Positions 9,637 through 18,478 of a DNA stretch of 64,000 bases are shown piece after piece; position 1 is the first letter of the stretch, and every line of letters starts with the position of its first letter. Source of the stretch: CAWHPS01 sp963831235 (lineage in GTDB: Bacteria > Fibrobacterota > OXYB2-FULL-49-7 > JAEUSG01); assembly GCA_963831235.1 (NCBI GenBank), contig CAWHPS010000063.1:20392-84391 (forward strand). Reading direction: 5' to 3'. The notes under the pieces are model-generated. The model was not told the origin of the DNA. It ran no database searches and saw nothing but the letters and a program-made list of their open reading frames with translations. A program made the translations under genes and the position numbers.

Positions 9637-10815
9637 ATGGAATTAAAAGATGATGAGAATCAAAACCTTATTCTTCAAATGATTTTAAGTCAAAGCTCGA
9701 CAGCTCCCGAGATAATCAAAAAGACAGGATTCTCCCGGCCTACAATTGATTTGATTTTATCACAACTTGTCAAGAAACAGGTTGTCAGGAAAAAAGGGGT
9801 CGGCAGATCCAGTGGCGGAAGGCGGCCTGTCGTGTATTCAATTAACGAATCCGGCCGTTTTGCCATAGGAGTAGCTGTTGCCATTCCAAAGATATCAGGG
9901 GTTGTAGTGGATTTAAGTGGGAATGTCCTGGCAAGCGAAAGCATCTCAATACCAATATGGAGCCAGGCTGATTATTTTATCAGCGAAGTCGCTGCTTTAA
10001 TAGAGCGCTTGATAAAAACTTTACCTCAAAAAAGCAGGTTTGAGGGCATTGGTCTTGCAATTCCAGGCCTTGTTGATCCGCAAAATGGCGTATCAACTTT
10101 CTTTTCCAGATTATCAACATTCTATAACACACCAGTTAAGGCAATGCTGGAAGATCGCTTAAAGGAAAAGGTTTCAGTTAGCCGCTATCTTGGCTCAGCA
10201 GCATATTCAAGTGTTTTCACAAAACAAATTGAAGCAAGAAAACCAATCATATATATCGAACTCGGTGAAGGTATTGAAATGGCCTTGTTCAACGACGGCA
10301 AACCTTACCGTGGTAACATTCTAAACGAAGGTGGGTTCGGGCACATGGTCATTGATTTTGGCGGCCGTACCTGTCTTTGTGGAGGGAGTGGATGTCTTGA
10401 AGCTTATGCTGCAAACCGCGTAATGATAGACGAGGCAGTGCTTCGCGTCAGGAATGGCGAAAAATCCGCCATTCCAACTGATAAAAATATCAATGATGAT
10501 GAATTTTACGGATTTGTTAGGGCAGGAGATCATGTTGCAGTAAGTGTTGCTGAAAAAGGCATGGATTATCTGTCAATTGGAATAAGCAATTTAATCAACC
10601 TGCTTAACCCTGCCACGATAATAATAAGCGGGGCCATTGCAAATGCAGGCGAAGCCTTTCTTGATAAAATCCGAAAACGAATAAACCATTACGCTTTAAA
10701 GCTGCTGACAGATAAACTTGAAATACGTTTTACGCTCTTTGATTTAAAAGAAGGCGCAAGAGGAGTCGGCCTTCTTAGGTTATATGAAGAATTACGGCTG
10801 ATTAACAATCACTAA
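9637..10815 (+). CDS. ROK-family transcriptional regulator
   Basis: The protein has about 392 residues. An N-terminal winged helix-turn-helix (~1-70, IIKKTGFSRPTIDLILSQLV) is followed by a sugar-kinase-fold ROK domain. The ROK zinc signature CLCGGSGCLE is intact and is preceded by the conserved GH (GGFGHMVIDFGG). The usual phosphate-binding DxGGT is replaced by DLSGN, so kinase activity is unlikely and a repressor role fits. The start could be TTG 9631 or ATG 9637. The promoter position favours the ATG on a nearly leaderless transcript. The gene is first in the one-carbon operon (15-base gap to the corrinoid protein), so it may control it in response to a substrate-derived ligand (inference). 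Confidence 0.8.
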   Translation: MELKDDENQNLILQMILSQSSTAPEIIKKTGFSRPTIDLILSQLVKKQVVRKKGVGRSSGGRRPVVYSINESGRFAIGVAVAIPKISGVVVDLSGNVLASESISIPIWSQADYFISEVAALIERLIKTLPQKSRFEGIGLAIPGLVDPQNGVSTFFSRLSTFYNTPVKAMLEDRLKEKVSVSRYLGSAAYSSVFTKQIEARKPIIYIELGEGIEMALFNDGKPYRGNILNEGGFGHMVIDFGGRTCLCGGSGCLEAYAANRVMIDEAVLRVRNGEKSAIPTDKNINDDEFYGFVRAGDHVAVSVAEKGMDYLSIGISNLINLLNPATIIISGAIANAGEAFLDKIRKRINHYALKLLTDKLEIRFTLFDLKEGARGVGLLRLYEELRLINNH

Positions 10816-10830
10816 ACAAAAGGAGACGAG

Positions 10831-11472
10831 ATGGCTGATTTATCACTGATGGCAAAGGCTTTGCAGGCTGGCAAGGCAAAGGAAGTTGAAAGTCTGGTCA
10901 AGGCAGCTCTTGCAGAGAATGTAAACGCTGAAAAAATTCTTAAGGAAGGTCTGATTGCGGGAATGAATGTCATTGCCCAAAAGTTTAAAAACAATGAGGT
11001 GTTTGTGCCCGAAGTCCTTATTGCCGCACGTGCAATGAAGGCTGGTATGGGCCCCCTTGAACCGGTGCTTGTCAAGGATGGATTCAAACCAATCGGAAAG
11101 GTAATGATCGGAACAGTTAAAGGCGATCTCCACGACATTGGAAAAAATCTTGTTGCAATGATGCTAAAAGGCGCCGGCTTTGAGGTCGAAGACCTGGGAA
11201 TAGATCAGCCAGCAGAAAATTTTATAAAAAAAGTGCAGGAAAAGAATATTAATATGATTGCTTTGAGTGCTCTTCTTACAACCACAATGCCAATGCTTAA
11301 GGATGTTATAGATAAATTCAAAGCAGCCGGCATTCGTGACAAGGTAAAGATTGCAATAGGTGGTGCGCCGGTAACCCGTGAATATGCCAATGAAATCGGG
11401 GCTGATGGTTATGCGGATGATGCGGCATCAGCTGTTGATGTTTTCAAGGGCTTTGTTTCTAAAATGAATTAA
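10831..11472 (+). CDS. corrinoid-binding methyl-carrier protein
   Basis: The protein has 213 residues, typical of MtbC/MtaC/MttC-type proteins. It has an N-terminal helical cap (~1-85) and a Rossmann-like B12 domain with DLHDIGKNL, where His101 is the lower axial cobalt ligand, plus the downstream ALLTTTM and GGAPV segments that cradle the corrin. It would shuttle methyl groups between a donor methyltransferase and tetrahydrofolate. AGGAGACGAG precedes the start. The partner methyl-THF:corrinoid methyltransferase follows directly. No donor-specific methyltransferase of the MttB/MtmB type is visible, so the methyl substrate is unknown unless the homocysteine methyltransferase-like protein supplies it. 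Confidence 0.9.
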   Translation: MADLSLMAKALQAGKAKEVESLVKAALAENVNAEKILKEGLIAGMNVIAQKFKNNEVFVPEVLIAARAMKAGMGPLEPVLVKDGFKPIGKVMIGTVKGDLHDIGKNLVAMMLKGAGFEVEDLGIDQPAENFIKKVQEKNINMIALSALLTTTMPMLKDVIDKFKAAGIRDKVKIAIGGAPVTREYANEIGADGYADDAASAVDVFKGFVSKMN

Positions 11473-11492
11473 CCGGTCTTGGATTATTTTAT

Positions 11493-11518
11493 GCCGGTGT
11501 GAAAACCTTCACACCGGC
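11493..11518 (+). other. intercistronic hairpin
   Basis: A perfect 11-bp stem GCCGGTGTGAA / TTCACACCGGC with an AACC loop lies between the corrinoid and methyltransferase genes. No T-run follows, so it is more likely an mRNA stability or processing element than a terminator. Confidence 0.6.
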
Positions 11519-11547
11519 AGTATTAATTCATACTTGAAAGGAAAATC

Positions 11548-12432
11548 ATGGCTGATGAATATAAGCCTATTCAGGGCTTTAATATAATTGCTGAAAGTAT
11601 CAACGATTCCGTCCCCTCTACAAAAGAACTTTTTGAAAAAGGAGATATGAACGGGATCATTGAACTCGCAAAAGCGCAGGCTGCCGGAGGCGCAGCTTAT
11701 ATTGATATAAATATAGGCAAACGCGACCCTAAACTCATGGGTGATTTGGTAAAGGCAATACAGACTTGTGTAAAAACACCATTGTCTATTGATTCGCCTG
11801 ATCCTGAAATCCAGGAGCAGGGGCTTAAGGCTTATGACCCGGCAAAGGCTGATGGGAAAATGCCCCTTGTGAATTCAATTTCCGAACTCAGATTGTCGAT
11901 TCTTGAGCTAAACAGGATTACCCCCTTCAAGGCAATTCTTATTTGCACTGAGCGTATGGAGAATAATTCAGCTCAACCCAATAAAACACCTGCCGAGATT
12001 TACGATACAGCCTTGCGTTTGCGGGCCATTGTAGTAAAAGCACCTTATAGTTTTGCAAATGATAGAATCGTATTTGATCCAGGACTTGCGCCGATTGGAG
12101 CTGATTTTGAAGGTCTTACAAAATGCTCCATTGATGCCATGAAATTAATCCACAAAGATCCGATACTCAAGGGTGTACATATGTCTGTTGGCCTGTCGAA
12201 TTTCACCCAGATGCTGCCTCAGAAAAGAGCTAACGGCGAGTTTGTTAAAACACCACTTGAAAGCGCTTTTCTTACCCTTGCCATGCCGCTTGGCCTTGAT
12301 ATGTCAATTGCAAGTACAAAAAAGAAATATCGGATTCTTTCAGAAACCAATGATGCCTTGATAGCCTTGAAAGAAGCTATTGATCTGGGTGGCATGGAAG
12401 CAATAATCAGGATTCAGCAATTCTATAGCTGA
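11548..12432 (+). CDS. methyltetrahydrofolate:corrinoid methyltransferase (pterin-binding fold)
   Basis: The protein has 294 residues and belongs to the dihydropteroate-synthase-like TIM-barrel family of AcsE/MtgA and the MetH folate domain. Recognisable strands are NIIAESIND, YIDINIGKRDP, PLSIDSPDPE, PLVNSIS, VFDPGLAPIGAD and GVHMSVGLSNF. The N/D residues that hold the pterin are present. It would transfer a methyl group between the corrinoid protein encoded just upstream and tetrahydrofolate, linking methylated substrates or the Wood-Ljungdahl methyl branch to folate. A strong AAAGGAAAA ribosome site precedes the ATG. Confidence 0.85.
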   Translation: MADEYKPIQGFNIIAESINDSVPSTKELFEKGDMNGIIELAKAQAAGGAAYIDINIGKRDPKLMGDLVKAIQTCVKTPLSIDSPDPEIQEQGLKAYDPAKADGKMPLVNSISELRLSILELNRITPFKAILICTERMENNSAQPNKTPAEIYDTALRLRAIVVKAPYSFANDRIVFDPGLAPIGADFEGLTKCSIDAMKLIHKDPILKGVHMSVGLSNFTQMLPQKRANGEFVKTPLESAFLTLAMPLGLDMSIASTKKKYRILSETNDALIALKEAIDLGGMEAIIRIQQFYS

Positions 12433-12468
12433 AGACAATAATTGTAAATAAATTAAGGAGATAAGGTA

Positions 12469-14169
12469 ATGGCCGAACAAACTAAATCAAATGTGCCAAG
12501 CGATATTGAAATCGCCCAGTCCGCAAAACCAAAACACATAAGGGAAATTGCCGCAAGTCTTGGTCTTATTGAAAATGATTTTGACTTCAATGGTAAATTC
12601 ATTGCTAAAATAACCCGTGAAAAGGTTAAAGATCTGATGAAAGCCAGCAAACCGGATGGCAAGCTAATCCTGGTTACAGCAATCTCGCCAACACCAGCAG
12701 GCGAGGGGAAGACTACGACATCTGTGGGCCTTTCAGATGGCTTTAAATCCATTGGGAAGAAAGTCATGCTATGCCTTCGCGAACCATCACTTGGCCCATG
12801 CTTTGGTGTAAAGGGCGGTGCTGCCGGCGGGGGTTATGCCCAGGTCCTACCAATGGAAGATATCAACCTGCATTTTACAGGAGATTTCCATGCAATAGGT
12901 CTTGCCAATAATCTTCTGGCAGCGGTAATTGATAATCATATTCAGCAAGGTAATGCACTAAATATTGATCCAAGGCGGATTGTTTGGAAGCGTGTACTTG
13001 ACATGAATGATCGTTCCTTGCGTAATATAATCCTTGGACTCGGCGGTCCAATGAACGGCATACCACGCGAAGGTGAGTTTGAGATCACTGTTGCCTCTGA
13101 GGTAATGGCAATTCTTTGTCTTTCAAATGACCTTATGGACTTAAAGCGCCGTCTTGGAAACATTACCTGTGCCTATACCCACGATAAAAAAGTCATTTAT
13201 GCAAAAGACCTTAAGGTCCATGGGGCAATGGCAGCCCTGCTTAAGGATGCAATACGTCCAAACCTGGTGCAGACCCTTGAAAACACGCCAGCTTTTGTTC
13301 ATGGTGGGCCTTTTGCCAACATCGCGCATGGTGCCAATTCAATAATCGCAACAAAATGTGCACTCAAGCTGGCAGATTATGTTATTACAGAAGCGGGTTT
13401 TGGATCGGATCTTGGTGGCGAAAAGTTTATGGACATTGTCTGTAGAAAGGCCGGGTTCAAACCGAATTGTGTGGTACTTGTGGCAACCATTCGGGCGCTT
13501 AAAATGCATGGCGGTGTACCAAAAAACAACCTTAAAAACGAAAACCTTATTGCTCTTGAAAAGGGACTTGACAATTTAAAAAAACATATTGAAAACATGC
13601 AAAGATTCGGGGTCCCGGTAGTTGTGGCTATAAATCATTTTCATGCTGATACAGAAGCTGAAATAAAGCTTCTTAAAGATCAATGCGCTTACCTTAATGT
13701 TCCACTGGTAGAGAGCCGTGTATGGGAACAAGGCGGCAGGGGTGGAGAACTTTTGGCAAAGGCTGTTATAAACGTCATTGAAACTGTGCCAGGGGTTTTT
13801 AAGTATCTATACGAAGATTCTATGGGGCTTTTTAATAAAGTCGAATGCATTGCCCGCGAGATTTATGGTGCAACCGAGGTTGAAGCGGATAAAAGCGTCA
13901 GAAATAAGTTCAAAGACCTTGAGGCCCGGGGGTTGGGGCATTTGCCTATTTGTATGGCCAAGACACAATATTCTCTTTCATCAGATCCTAATCTTCTTGG
14001 CAGGCCCCGCCATTTTAACCTTCAGGTAAGGGACATTAAAATAGCCACGGGCGCTGAATTTCTAATTGTATATTGCGGAGATATAATGACAATGCCTGGA
14101 CTGCCTAAAGTTCCTGCAGCGGAATTAATTGATATTGACGAGAATGGAAAAATAAGCGGTCTTTTTTAA
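12469..14169 (+). CDS. fhs: formate--tetrahydrofolate ligase
   Basis: The protein has 566 residues, the usual length of Fhs. It has the N-terminal signature PKHIREIAASLGL, the ATP-binding P-loop TPAGEGKTTTSVGL, and conserved GGAAGGGYAQV, EAGFGSDLGGEKF and GDIMTMPGLPK segments. It makes 10-formyl-THF from formate and ATP, or regenerates ATP in reverse. It sits between the corrinoid methyltransferase and the homocysteine methyltransferase-like gene in one co-directional operon. FolD and formate dehydrogenase genes of the methyl branch are not in this window. Confidence 0.97.
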   Translation: MAEQTKSNVPSDIEIAQSAKPKHIREIAASLGLIENDFDFNGKFIAKITREKVKDLMKASKPDGKLILVTAISPTPAGEGKTTTSVGLSDGFKSIGKKVMLCLREPSLGPCFGVKGGAAGGGYAQVLPMEDINLHFTGDFHAIGLANNLLAAVIDNHIQQGNALNIDPRRIVWKRVLDMNDRSLRNIILGLGGPMNGIPREGEFEITVASEVMAILCLSNDLMDLKRRLGNITCAYTHDKKVIYAKDLKVHGAMAALLKDAIRPNLVQTLENTPAFVHGGPFANIAHGANSIIATKCALKLADYVITEAGFGSDLGGEKFMDIVCRKAGFKPNCVVLVATIRALKMHGGVPKNNLKNENLIALEKGLDNLKKHIENMQRFGVPVVVAINHFHADTEAEIKLLKDQCAYLNVPLVESRVWEQGGRGGELLAKAVINVIETVPGVFKYLYEDSMGLFNKVECIAREIYGATEVEADKSVRNKFKDLEARGLGHLPICMAKTQYSLSSDPNLLGRPRHFNLQVRDIKIATGAEFLIVYCGDIMTMPGLPKVPAAELIDIDENGKISGLF

Positions 14170-14190
14170 AACAAATCAAATGGAGAAATC

Positions 14191-15069
14191 ATGTTAAAAA
14201 GTGTTGCTGAAATCTTTAAAAGCGGGGTTTATATAAGTGATGGGGGCTGGGGATCAGAACTCATCAAACGAGGTCTTGTTTTAGGAGACAATGCAGAACT
14301 TTGGAATATCACACACCACGAACAGGTACTGGCAGTTGCAAAATCCTACGTTGATGCAGGTTCTGATATCATACTCACAAATACCTTTGGCGGAAACAGT
14401 TTCATTCAGGAAAAGCACGGTCAGGAAAAGCGGATAGGAGAACTGAACAAAGCAGCGGTTTTAATATCAAAAGAGGCTGCGGATGGAAAGGCACTTGTTT
14501 TTGCCTCCATAGGCCCGACCGGCAAAATGGTTTCCATGGGAGAAATATCAAGTCTTGATGCTTATCAGGCATTCAAGGAACAGGCTGATGAGATAGAATC
14601 AGCAGGCGCTGATGCCATTGTAATTGAGACCATGAGTGATGTTGAGGAATTTGATGCTGCCATGAAGGCGGCAAAGGAAACCGGTCTTCCTGTTGTTGGT
14701 TGTATGTCTTTTGACAGCGGAACGGAAAAAGAGCGCACAATGATGGGGATAAATGTATCGGATATGATAGAAGTGTGCAAGGCACGCGGCGCAGATGCTG
14801 TTGGCGCAAATTGCGGGGTCGGAATAGAGAGCTATATTGCAATAGCAAAAAATATTCTTTCTTCCACAAACCTTCCTGTGTGGATTAAGGCCAATGCCGG
14901 CTTACCGGTAATTGAACATGGTAAAACTGTTTACAAAATGGGGCCAGAAGAATTCGCCGGATATGCGGTTGAACTTAAGAACCTCGGGGTGCGGGTAATA
15001 GGCGGATGTTGCGGTACAACACCGGCCCACATAGCTGCTGTAAAAAAGGCTTTCTCTAACCGTAAATAA
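14191..15069 (+). CDS. homocysteine S-methyltransferase family protein
   Basis: The protein has 292 residues and a BHMT/MetH-module-I barrel with DGGWGSELIKRG near the N-terminus, TNTFGGNS, and the three zinc cysteines split between GANCGVG and the C-terminal GGCCGTTPAHI. It could methylate homocysteine. In anaerobic demethylating systems, members of this fold also serve as donor:corrinoid methyltransferases. Its place inside a corrinoid/folate operon makes the second role possible (inference). The gap to fhs is 21 bases with GGAGAAATC as ribosome site. Confidence 0.85.
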   Translation: MLKSVAEIFKSGVYISDGGWGSELIKRGLVLGDNAELWNITHHEQVLAVAKSYVDAGSDIILTNTFGGNSFIQEKHGQEKRIGELNKAAVLISKEAADGKALVFASIGPTGKMVSMGEISSLDAYQAFKEQADEIESAGADAIVIETMSDVEEFDAAMKAAKETGLPVVGCMSFDSGTEKERTMMGINVSDMIEVCKARGADAVGANCGVGIESYIAIAKNILSSTNLPVWIKANAGLPVIEHGKTVYKMGPEEFAGYAVELKNLGVRVIGGCCGTTPAHIAAVKKAFSNRK

Positions 15070-15109
15070 ACCTGAGAGTGGCCCTGACATAGTATAGAGG
15101 GAATTGCTT

Positions 15110-16639
15110 ATGAATCGTTTAATGAATAAACTGGAGAATACCGATGAATTCATTTATTCAATGGAAATGGTGACAGGCAGGGGGCTTACTGAAAAGGACC
15201 TTACTTTACTTGAAAGTGAGGCAAAGGAAGCAACCAATTATGGCAAAATAGATGTCTTGAGTTTTACAGACAATCCCGGGGGCAATACAAGGCTTATGCC
15301 TGATTATTTTGCCGGTCTCCAGCAAAAGGACGGCGGCCCATCCGTATTGGTCCATGTTGCATGCAAGGATTATAACCGTGCAGGACTCGAATCAAGATTA
15401 TTTCAGCTCTGGCAGATGGGAATAAAAAATGTTCTTGCCCTGACCGGCGATTATCCGAGCGCTGTTTATCAGGGGGTTGCAAAACCGGTCTTTGATTTGG
15501 ATTCAGTAACACTTCTTGAACTTATCGCAAACCTAAATCATGGGCTGCCTCTTCCAGGGCGCAGACCTGGAATGGAGTCCTATCTTAAGCCAACAGAGTT
15601 TTATCCCGGGGCTGCTGTTTCTCCCTTTAAATGTGAAGAGGCGGAACTTGCTTCCCAGTATATGAAACTGCTCAACAAGGTCGACCGGGGTGCGCGTTTT
15701 ATTTACACTCAGGTTGGTTATAATGCGAGGAAGCTCGACGAACTTATTCGATTTGCAGGAATAAACAAACTTAAGGCCCACTTTATTGGGAATGTCTTTG
15801 TGCTTCATCCTGTTGTAAGCAGATTAATGAATGAAAATCAGCTGCCTGGGTGCGTTGTCACGGCTCCTTTGTATGCCAGGGTCAAGGAATGGGCAAAGGA
15901 ACCTGACAAAGGCAAGGCCAAATTCATTGACTTTGCAGCTAAACAGATAGCTGTGCTAAAAGGGCTCGGGTATAGAGGCGCTCATATAGGTGGTTTCGGT
16001 CTCAAGTTCAATGAATTGGTTACAATAATAGAGCACTCGGAAAAAATATCAGGCCAATGGAAAGAGTTTCTTCCTGAAATGATGTTTGAGGATTCTAATG
16101 AATTCTATTTGTTCGGAATGGAAAAAGGAACTGGTCTTAATACCAGCGAGCCCAATCCGGACATAAAAAAGAAACCATTTAAACAGGCTTCACATTCTTT
16201 AATGAAAATCATACATGGCCTGATATTCTCGAAAAAATCACTATTCTTTAAACCTTCCATTCATTTGTCAAAGCTTCTTGAAAAAAAAGAAACCCTTGGC
16301 AGAAAACTGGATAGCCTCGAGCATACTGTAAAGTTTTTTTCCAATGGATGCAACCATTGCGGTGATTGTGTTTTGCCTGACACCACTTATTTATGCCCCG
16401 AGGAAAATTGCGCAAAATATCTGAGGAATGGCCCCTGTGGCGGAAGTTTTCACGGTAAATGCGAGGTCTTTAAACACAAGGAATGCTTCTGGGTAAGGAT
16501 ATATAAAAGGCGAAAGGCCTTTGGTGAACTTGAAAGAACAGAGAACAATAAAACTTTGACCAGGAATTGGGCGCTGTACCAATCATCGTCGTGGATTAAT
16601 TATTTTACCGGCAAAGATAACCAACATGTCAAAGCCTGA
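15110..16639 (+). CDS. metF: methylenetetrahydrofolate reductase, MetF fused to a MetV-type cysteine domain
   Basis: The protein has about 509 residues. Residues ~15-310 are a MetF flavoprotein barrel (SMEMVTGRGL, VLALTGDYPS, AHFIGNVFVL). The C-terminal ~110 residues carry a cysteine-rich domain like MetV or the MTHFR C-terminal family: CNHCGDC (Cys414, 417, 420), CPEENC, NGPCGGS, KCEVF and KECFW. In acetogens MetF and MetV are usually separate subunits. Here they are one chain. The MetV domain binds Fe-S/zinc and lets the enzyme use an electron donor other than NAD(P)H. The start is ATG 15110 because GAGGG lies 9 bases upstream. It is the last gene of the operon. Confidence 0.88.
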   Translation: MNRLMNKLENTDEFIYSMEMVTGRGLTEKDLTLLESEAKEATNYGKIDVLSFTDNPGGNTRLMPDYFAGLQQKDGGPSVLVHVACKDYNRAGLESRLFQLWQMGIKNVLALTGDYPSAVYQGVAKPVFDLDSVTLLELIANLNHGLPLPGRRPGMESYLKPTEFYPGAAVSPFKCEEAELASQYMKLLNKVDRGARFIYTQVGYNARKLDELIRFAGINKLKAHFIGNVFVLHPVVSRLMNENQLPGCVVTAPLYARVKEWAKEPDKGKAKFIDFAAKQIAVLKGLGYRGAHIGGFGLKFNELVTIIEHSEKISGQWKEFLPEMMFEDSNEFYLFGMEKGTGLNTSEPNPDIKKKPFKQASHSLMKIIHGLIFSKKSLFFKPSIHLSKLLEKKETLGRKLDSLEHTVKFFSNGCNHCGDCVLPDTTYLCPEENCAKYLRNGPCGGSFHGKCEVFKHKECFWVRIYKRRKAFGELERTENNKTLTRNWALYQSSSWINYFTGKDNQHVKA

Positions 16640-16701
16640 TTTCATCGTAAACAATAAATGGTTCAGGGATAAATTTTAGAGCAAGGTTTTAAAGTCAATT
16701 T

Positions 16702-16914
16702 TCAGGTCGGATCTATTTCTTCAATAGAATAACCGTTTTTTTCCAATAGTTCCGTTACTTCCTCTTTATTTTCTGGATTAACATTTATAATCTGGTAAAC
16801 CTCGAATTCTCCTCCGGCAATACTTGCTCCGAGTTTTGTGAGCTTTTCAATTAAATCCTTTGTAAGTACAGGTGTGCTGCGCTTGACTCGTAGCCAACGT
16901 TTTAGTTTCGGCAT
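16702..16914 (-). CDS. small conserved-looking protein of unknown function
   Basis: The protein has 70 residues, is basic at the N-terminus (MPKLKRWLRVKRSTPVLTKD) and acidic at the C-terminus (EVTELLEKNGYSIEEIDPT), with an apparent alpha-beta pattern. A good AAAGGAT ribosome site lies 7 bases upstream of the ATG, which argues that it is real. It is convergent with the metF gene. I do not recognise the family. Confidence 0.55.
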   Translation of the reverse strand: MPKLKRWLRVKRSTPVLTKDLIEKLTKLGASIAGGEFEVYQIINVNPENKEEVTELLEKNGYSIEEIDPT

Positions 16915-17007
16915 TTTAATCCTTTTTTTTAATCAATAGTAAAATAGTGTTGAATAGGCAGAAAATCAAGTTTTTAATTTGGGTGCGCGATTCAACAAGA
17001 TTATAAT

Positions 17008-17181
17008 CTCAGTGATCCTCAGTTTTGGCCTTTGTAAATGCATTAATATATTTCGTCATTCCTTTATGGCCCTCACCCCTGGCCCCTCTCCCGCTCACGG
17101 GAGAGGGGAAAAAGGGGTGAGGGTTAATTAGAATGCTAAAGATTTTTCTTCTATGGCAATTTAAAACTGGGGATATGTGAG
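17008..17181. mobile_element. 174-bp MITE, copy 1, with 9-bp target duplication
   Basis: The element begins CTCAGTGATCCTCAGTTTT and ends AAAACTGGGGATATGTGAG, imperfect 19-bp terminal inverted repeats (15/19 matching). It is flanked by the direct repeat GATTATAAT at 16999-17007 and 17182-17190. Inside lies a long hairpin built on CCCTCACCCC / GGGGTGAGGG with inner CCTCTCCCG / CGGGAGAGG. It has no coding capacity. A second copy of the same length is at 36574-36747. The rest of the 16915-17303 gap is AT-rich leader for the next gene. Confidence 0.88.
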
Positions 17182-17303
17182 GATTATAATGATAAACCAA
17201 TTATTTCCATTAACAATTTAAATCAATATTTTCTTATATTGAAGCATTAGGTTTGAATAAATGATTTAATTGAATCGTATTATTTTAGAGGAACATAAAT
17301 AGA

Positions 17304-18470
17304 ATGGTAAAAACAGGGCTTGACCATATTTCCAATTCCTTACCACGTTTTTTTAAAGGGGCGAATGTTGGTCTTTTATGCCATCCTGCATCTGTCAATT
17401 CCAGTCTGATCCATGCATCAGATATATTACCCAAGATAAAAGGTATCAATCTCAAATGTTTTTTTGGCCCACAGCATGGGATTCGCGGTGAAACCCAGGC
17501 AAACATGATTGAATGGGAAGGGTTTAAAGACAAAAAGACAGGGCTCCCTGTTTACAGCCTTTATGGAAATAACCGCAAACCTACAGAAAAAATGCTTGAA
17601 AATATTGACATCCTTATTTGCGATATGATGGATATAGGATCACGGTACTACACATATATCTGGACATTGTATCTCTGCATGGAGGCATGTGCAAAAAAGG
17701 GGATTAAAGTGGTTGTCCTTGACAGGCCCAATCCTATAAATGGAATCACCATGGAAGGGCCGGTGCTGGACGAGTATTATGCTTCTTTTGTCGGGCTTAA
17801 GCCTTTGCCAATCCGCCATGGCATGACAATCGGCGAGATTGCAGCCTATTTCAAGGGTGAGTTTATTCCAAACGCTGACATTACAATAATCAAGATGTCC
17901 AATTGGAGGCGGCATCAATATTATGATGAAACCGGACTTCAATGGGTTATGCCGTCACCCAATATACCTTCTGTTGATGCAGCCCTTGTTTATCCTGGAA
18001 TGTGTCTTCTTGAAGGCACTACCTTAAGCGAAGGCCGTGGGACAACGAAACCTTTTGAATTATTCGGAGCCCCGTATATGGATCCGGATAAAGTATCGTG
18101 GTATCTTAATGGGTTAAAACTTCCAGGGGTTTATTTCAGGCCGAATTATTTTAAACCCACATTTGATAAATTTAAAGACCTTGTTTGCGGCGGGGCCCAG
18201 ATACATATTCTAAATAGAAATACATTCAAGCCATTTCTAACAGGAATAGCTGTTATTCAAGCATCTGTGAAGTTGTATCCAAAGCAATTCAAATGGCTCA
18301 AAGGGCCGTATGAATATGAGGTTGTAAAAAAACCGATTGACATCCTTTTGGGGGTTAAAGGAATAAGAGTGATGCTGGAAAAAGGAGCGTCGTTAAATTC
18401 AATTGAAACCAGATATGCAAATAGACTCGAAGCCTTCAAGAAGATTCGCAAACAATATTTGTTATATTAA
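17304..18470 (+). CDS. NamZ-like (DUF1343) exo-beta-N-acetylmuramidase
   Basis: The protein has 388 residues. DUF1343 hallmarks are GLLCHPASVN, FFGPQHGIRGE, LPVYSLYG, ICDMMDIGSRYYTY, VLDRPNPING and PSPNIPS followed by a TTLSEGRGTTKPFE segment. The characterised family member removes terminal MurNAc from peptidoglycan fragments. Most homologues have a signal peptide. This one has none, so it would act in the cytoplasm on imported muropeptides. It is followed 8 bases later by a MurU-AmgK fusion that would process the released sugar, so the pair reads as a peptidoglycan recycling operon. Confidence 0.88.
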   Translation: MVKTGLDHISNSLPRFFKGANVGLLCHPASVNSSLIHASDILPKIKGINLKCFFGPQHGIRGETQANMIEWEGFKDKKTGLPVYSLYGNNRKPTEKMLENIDILICDMMDIGSRYYTYIWTLYLCMEACAKKGIKVVVLDRPNPINGITMEGPVLDEYYASFVGLKPLPIRHGMTIGEIAAYFKGEFIPNADITIIKMSNWRRHQYYDETGLQWVMPSPNIPSVDAALVYPGMCLLEGTTLSEGRGTTKPFELFGAPYMDPDKVSWYLNGLKLPGVYFRPNYFKPTFDKFKDLVCGGAQIHILNRNTFKPFLTGIAVIQASVKLYPKQFKWLKGPYEYEVVKKPIDILLGVKGIRVMLEKGASLNSIETRYANRLEAFKKIRKQYLLY

Positions 18471-18478
18471 AATAAAAT

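Noticed and set aside
17009..17200. Small minus-strand proteins with HPFFPSPVSGRGARGEG (17009-17200 and 36575-36781)
   Set aside because: These are translations of the MITE hairpin. The frames depend on the mobile repeat and have no coding evidence.
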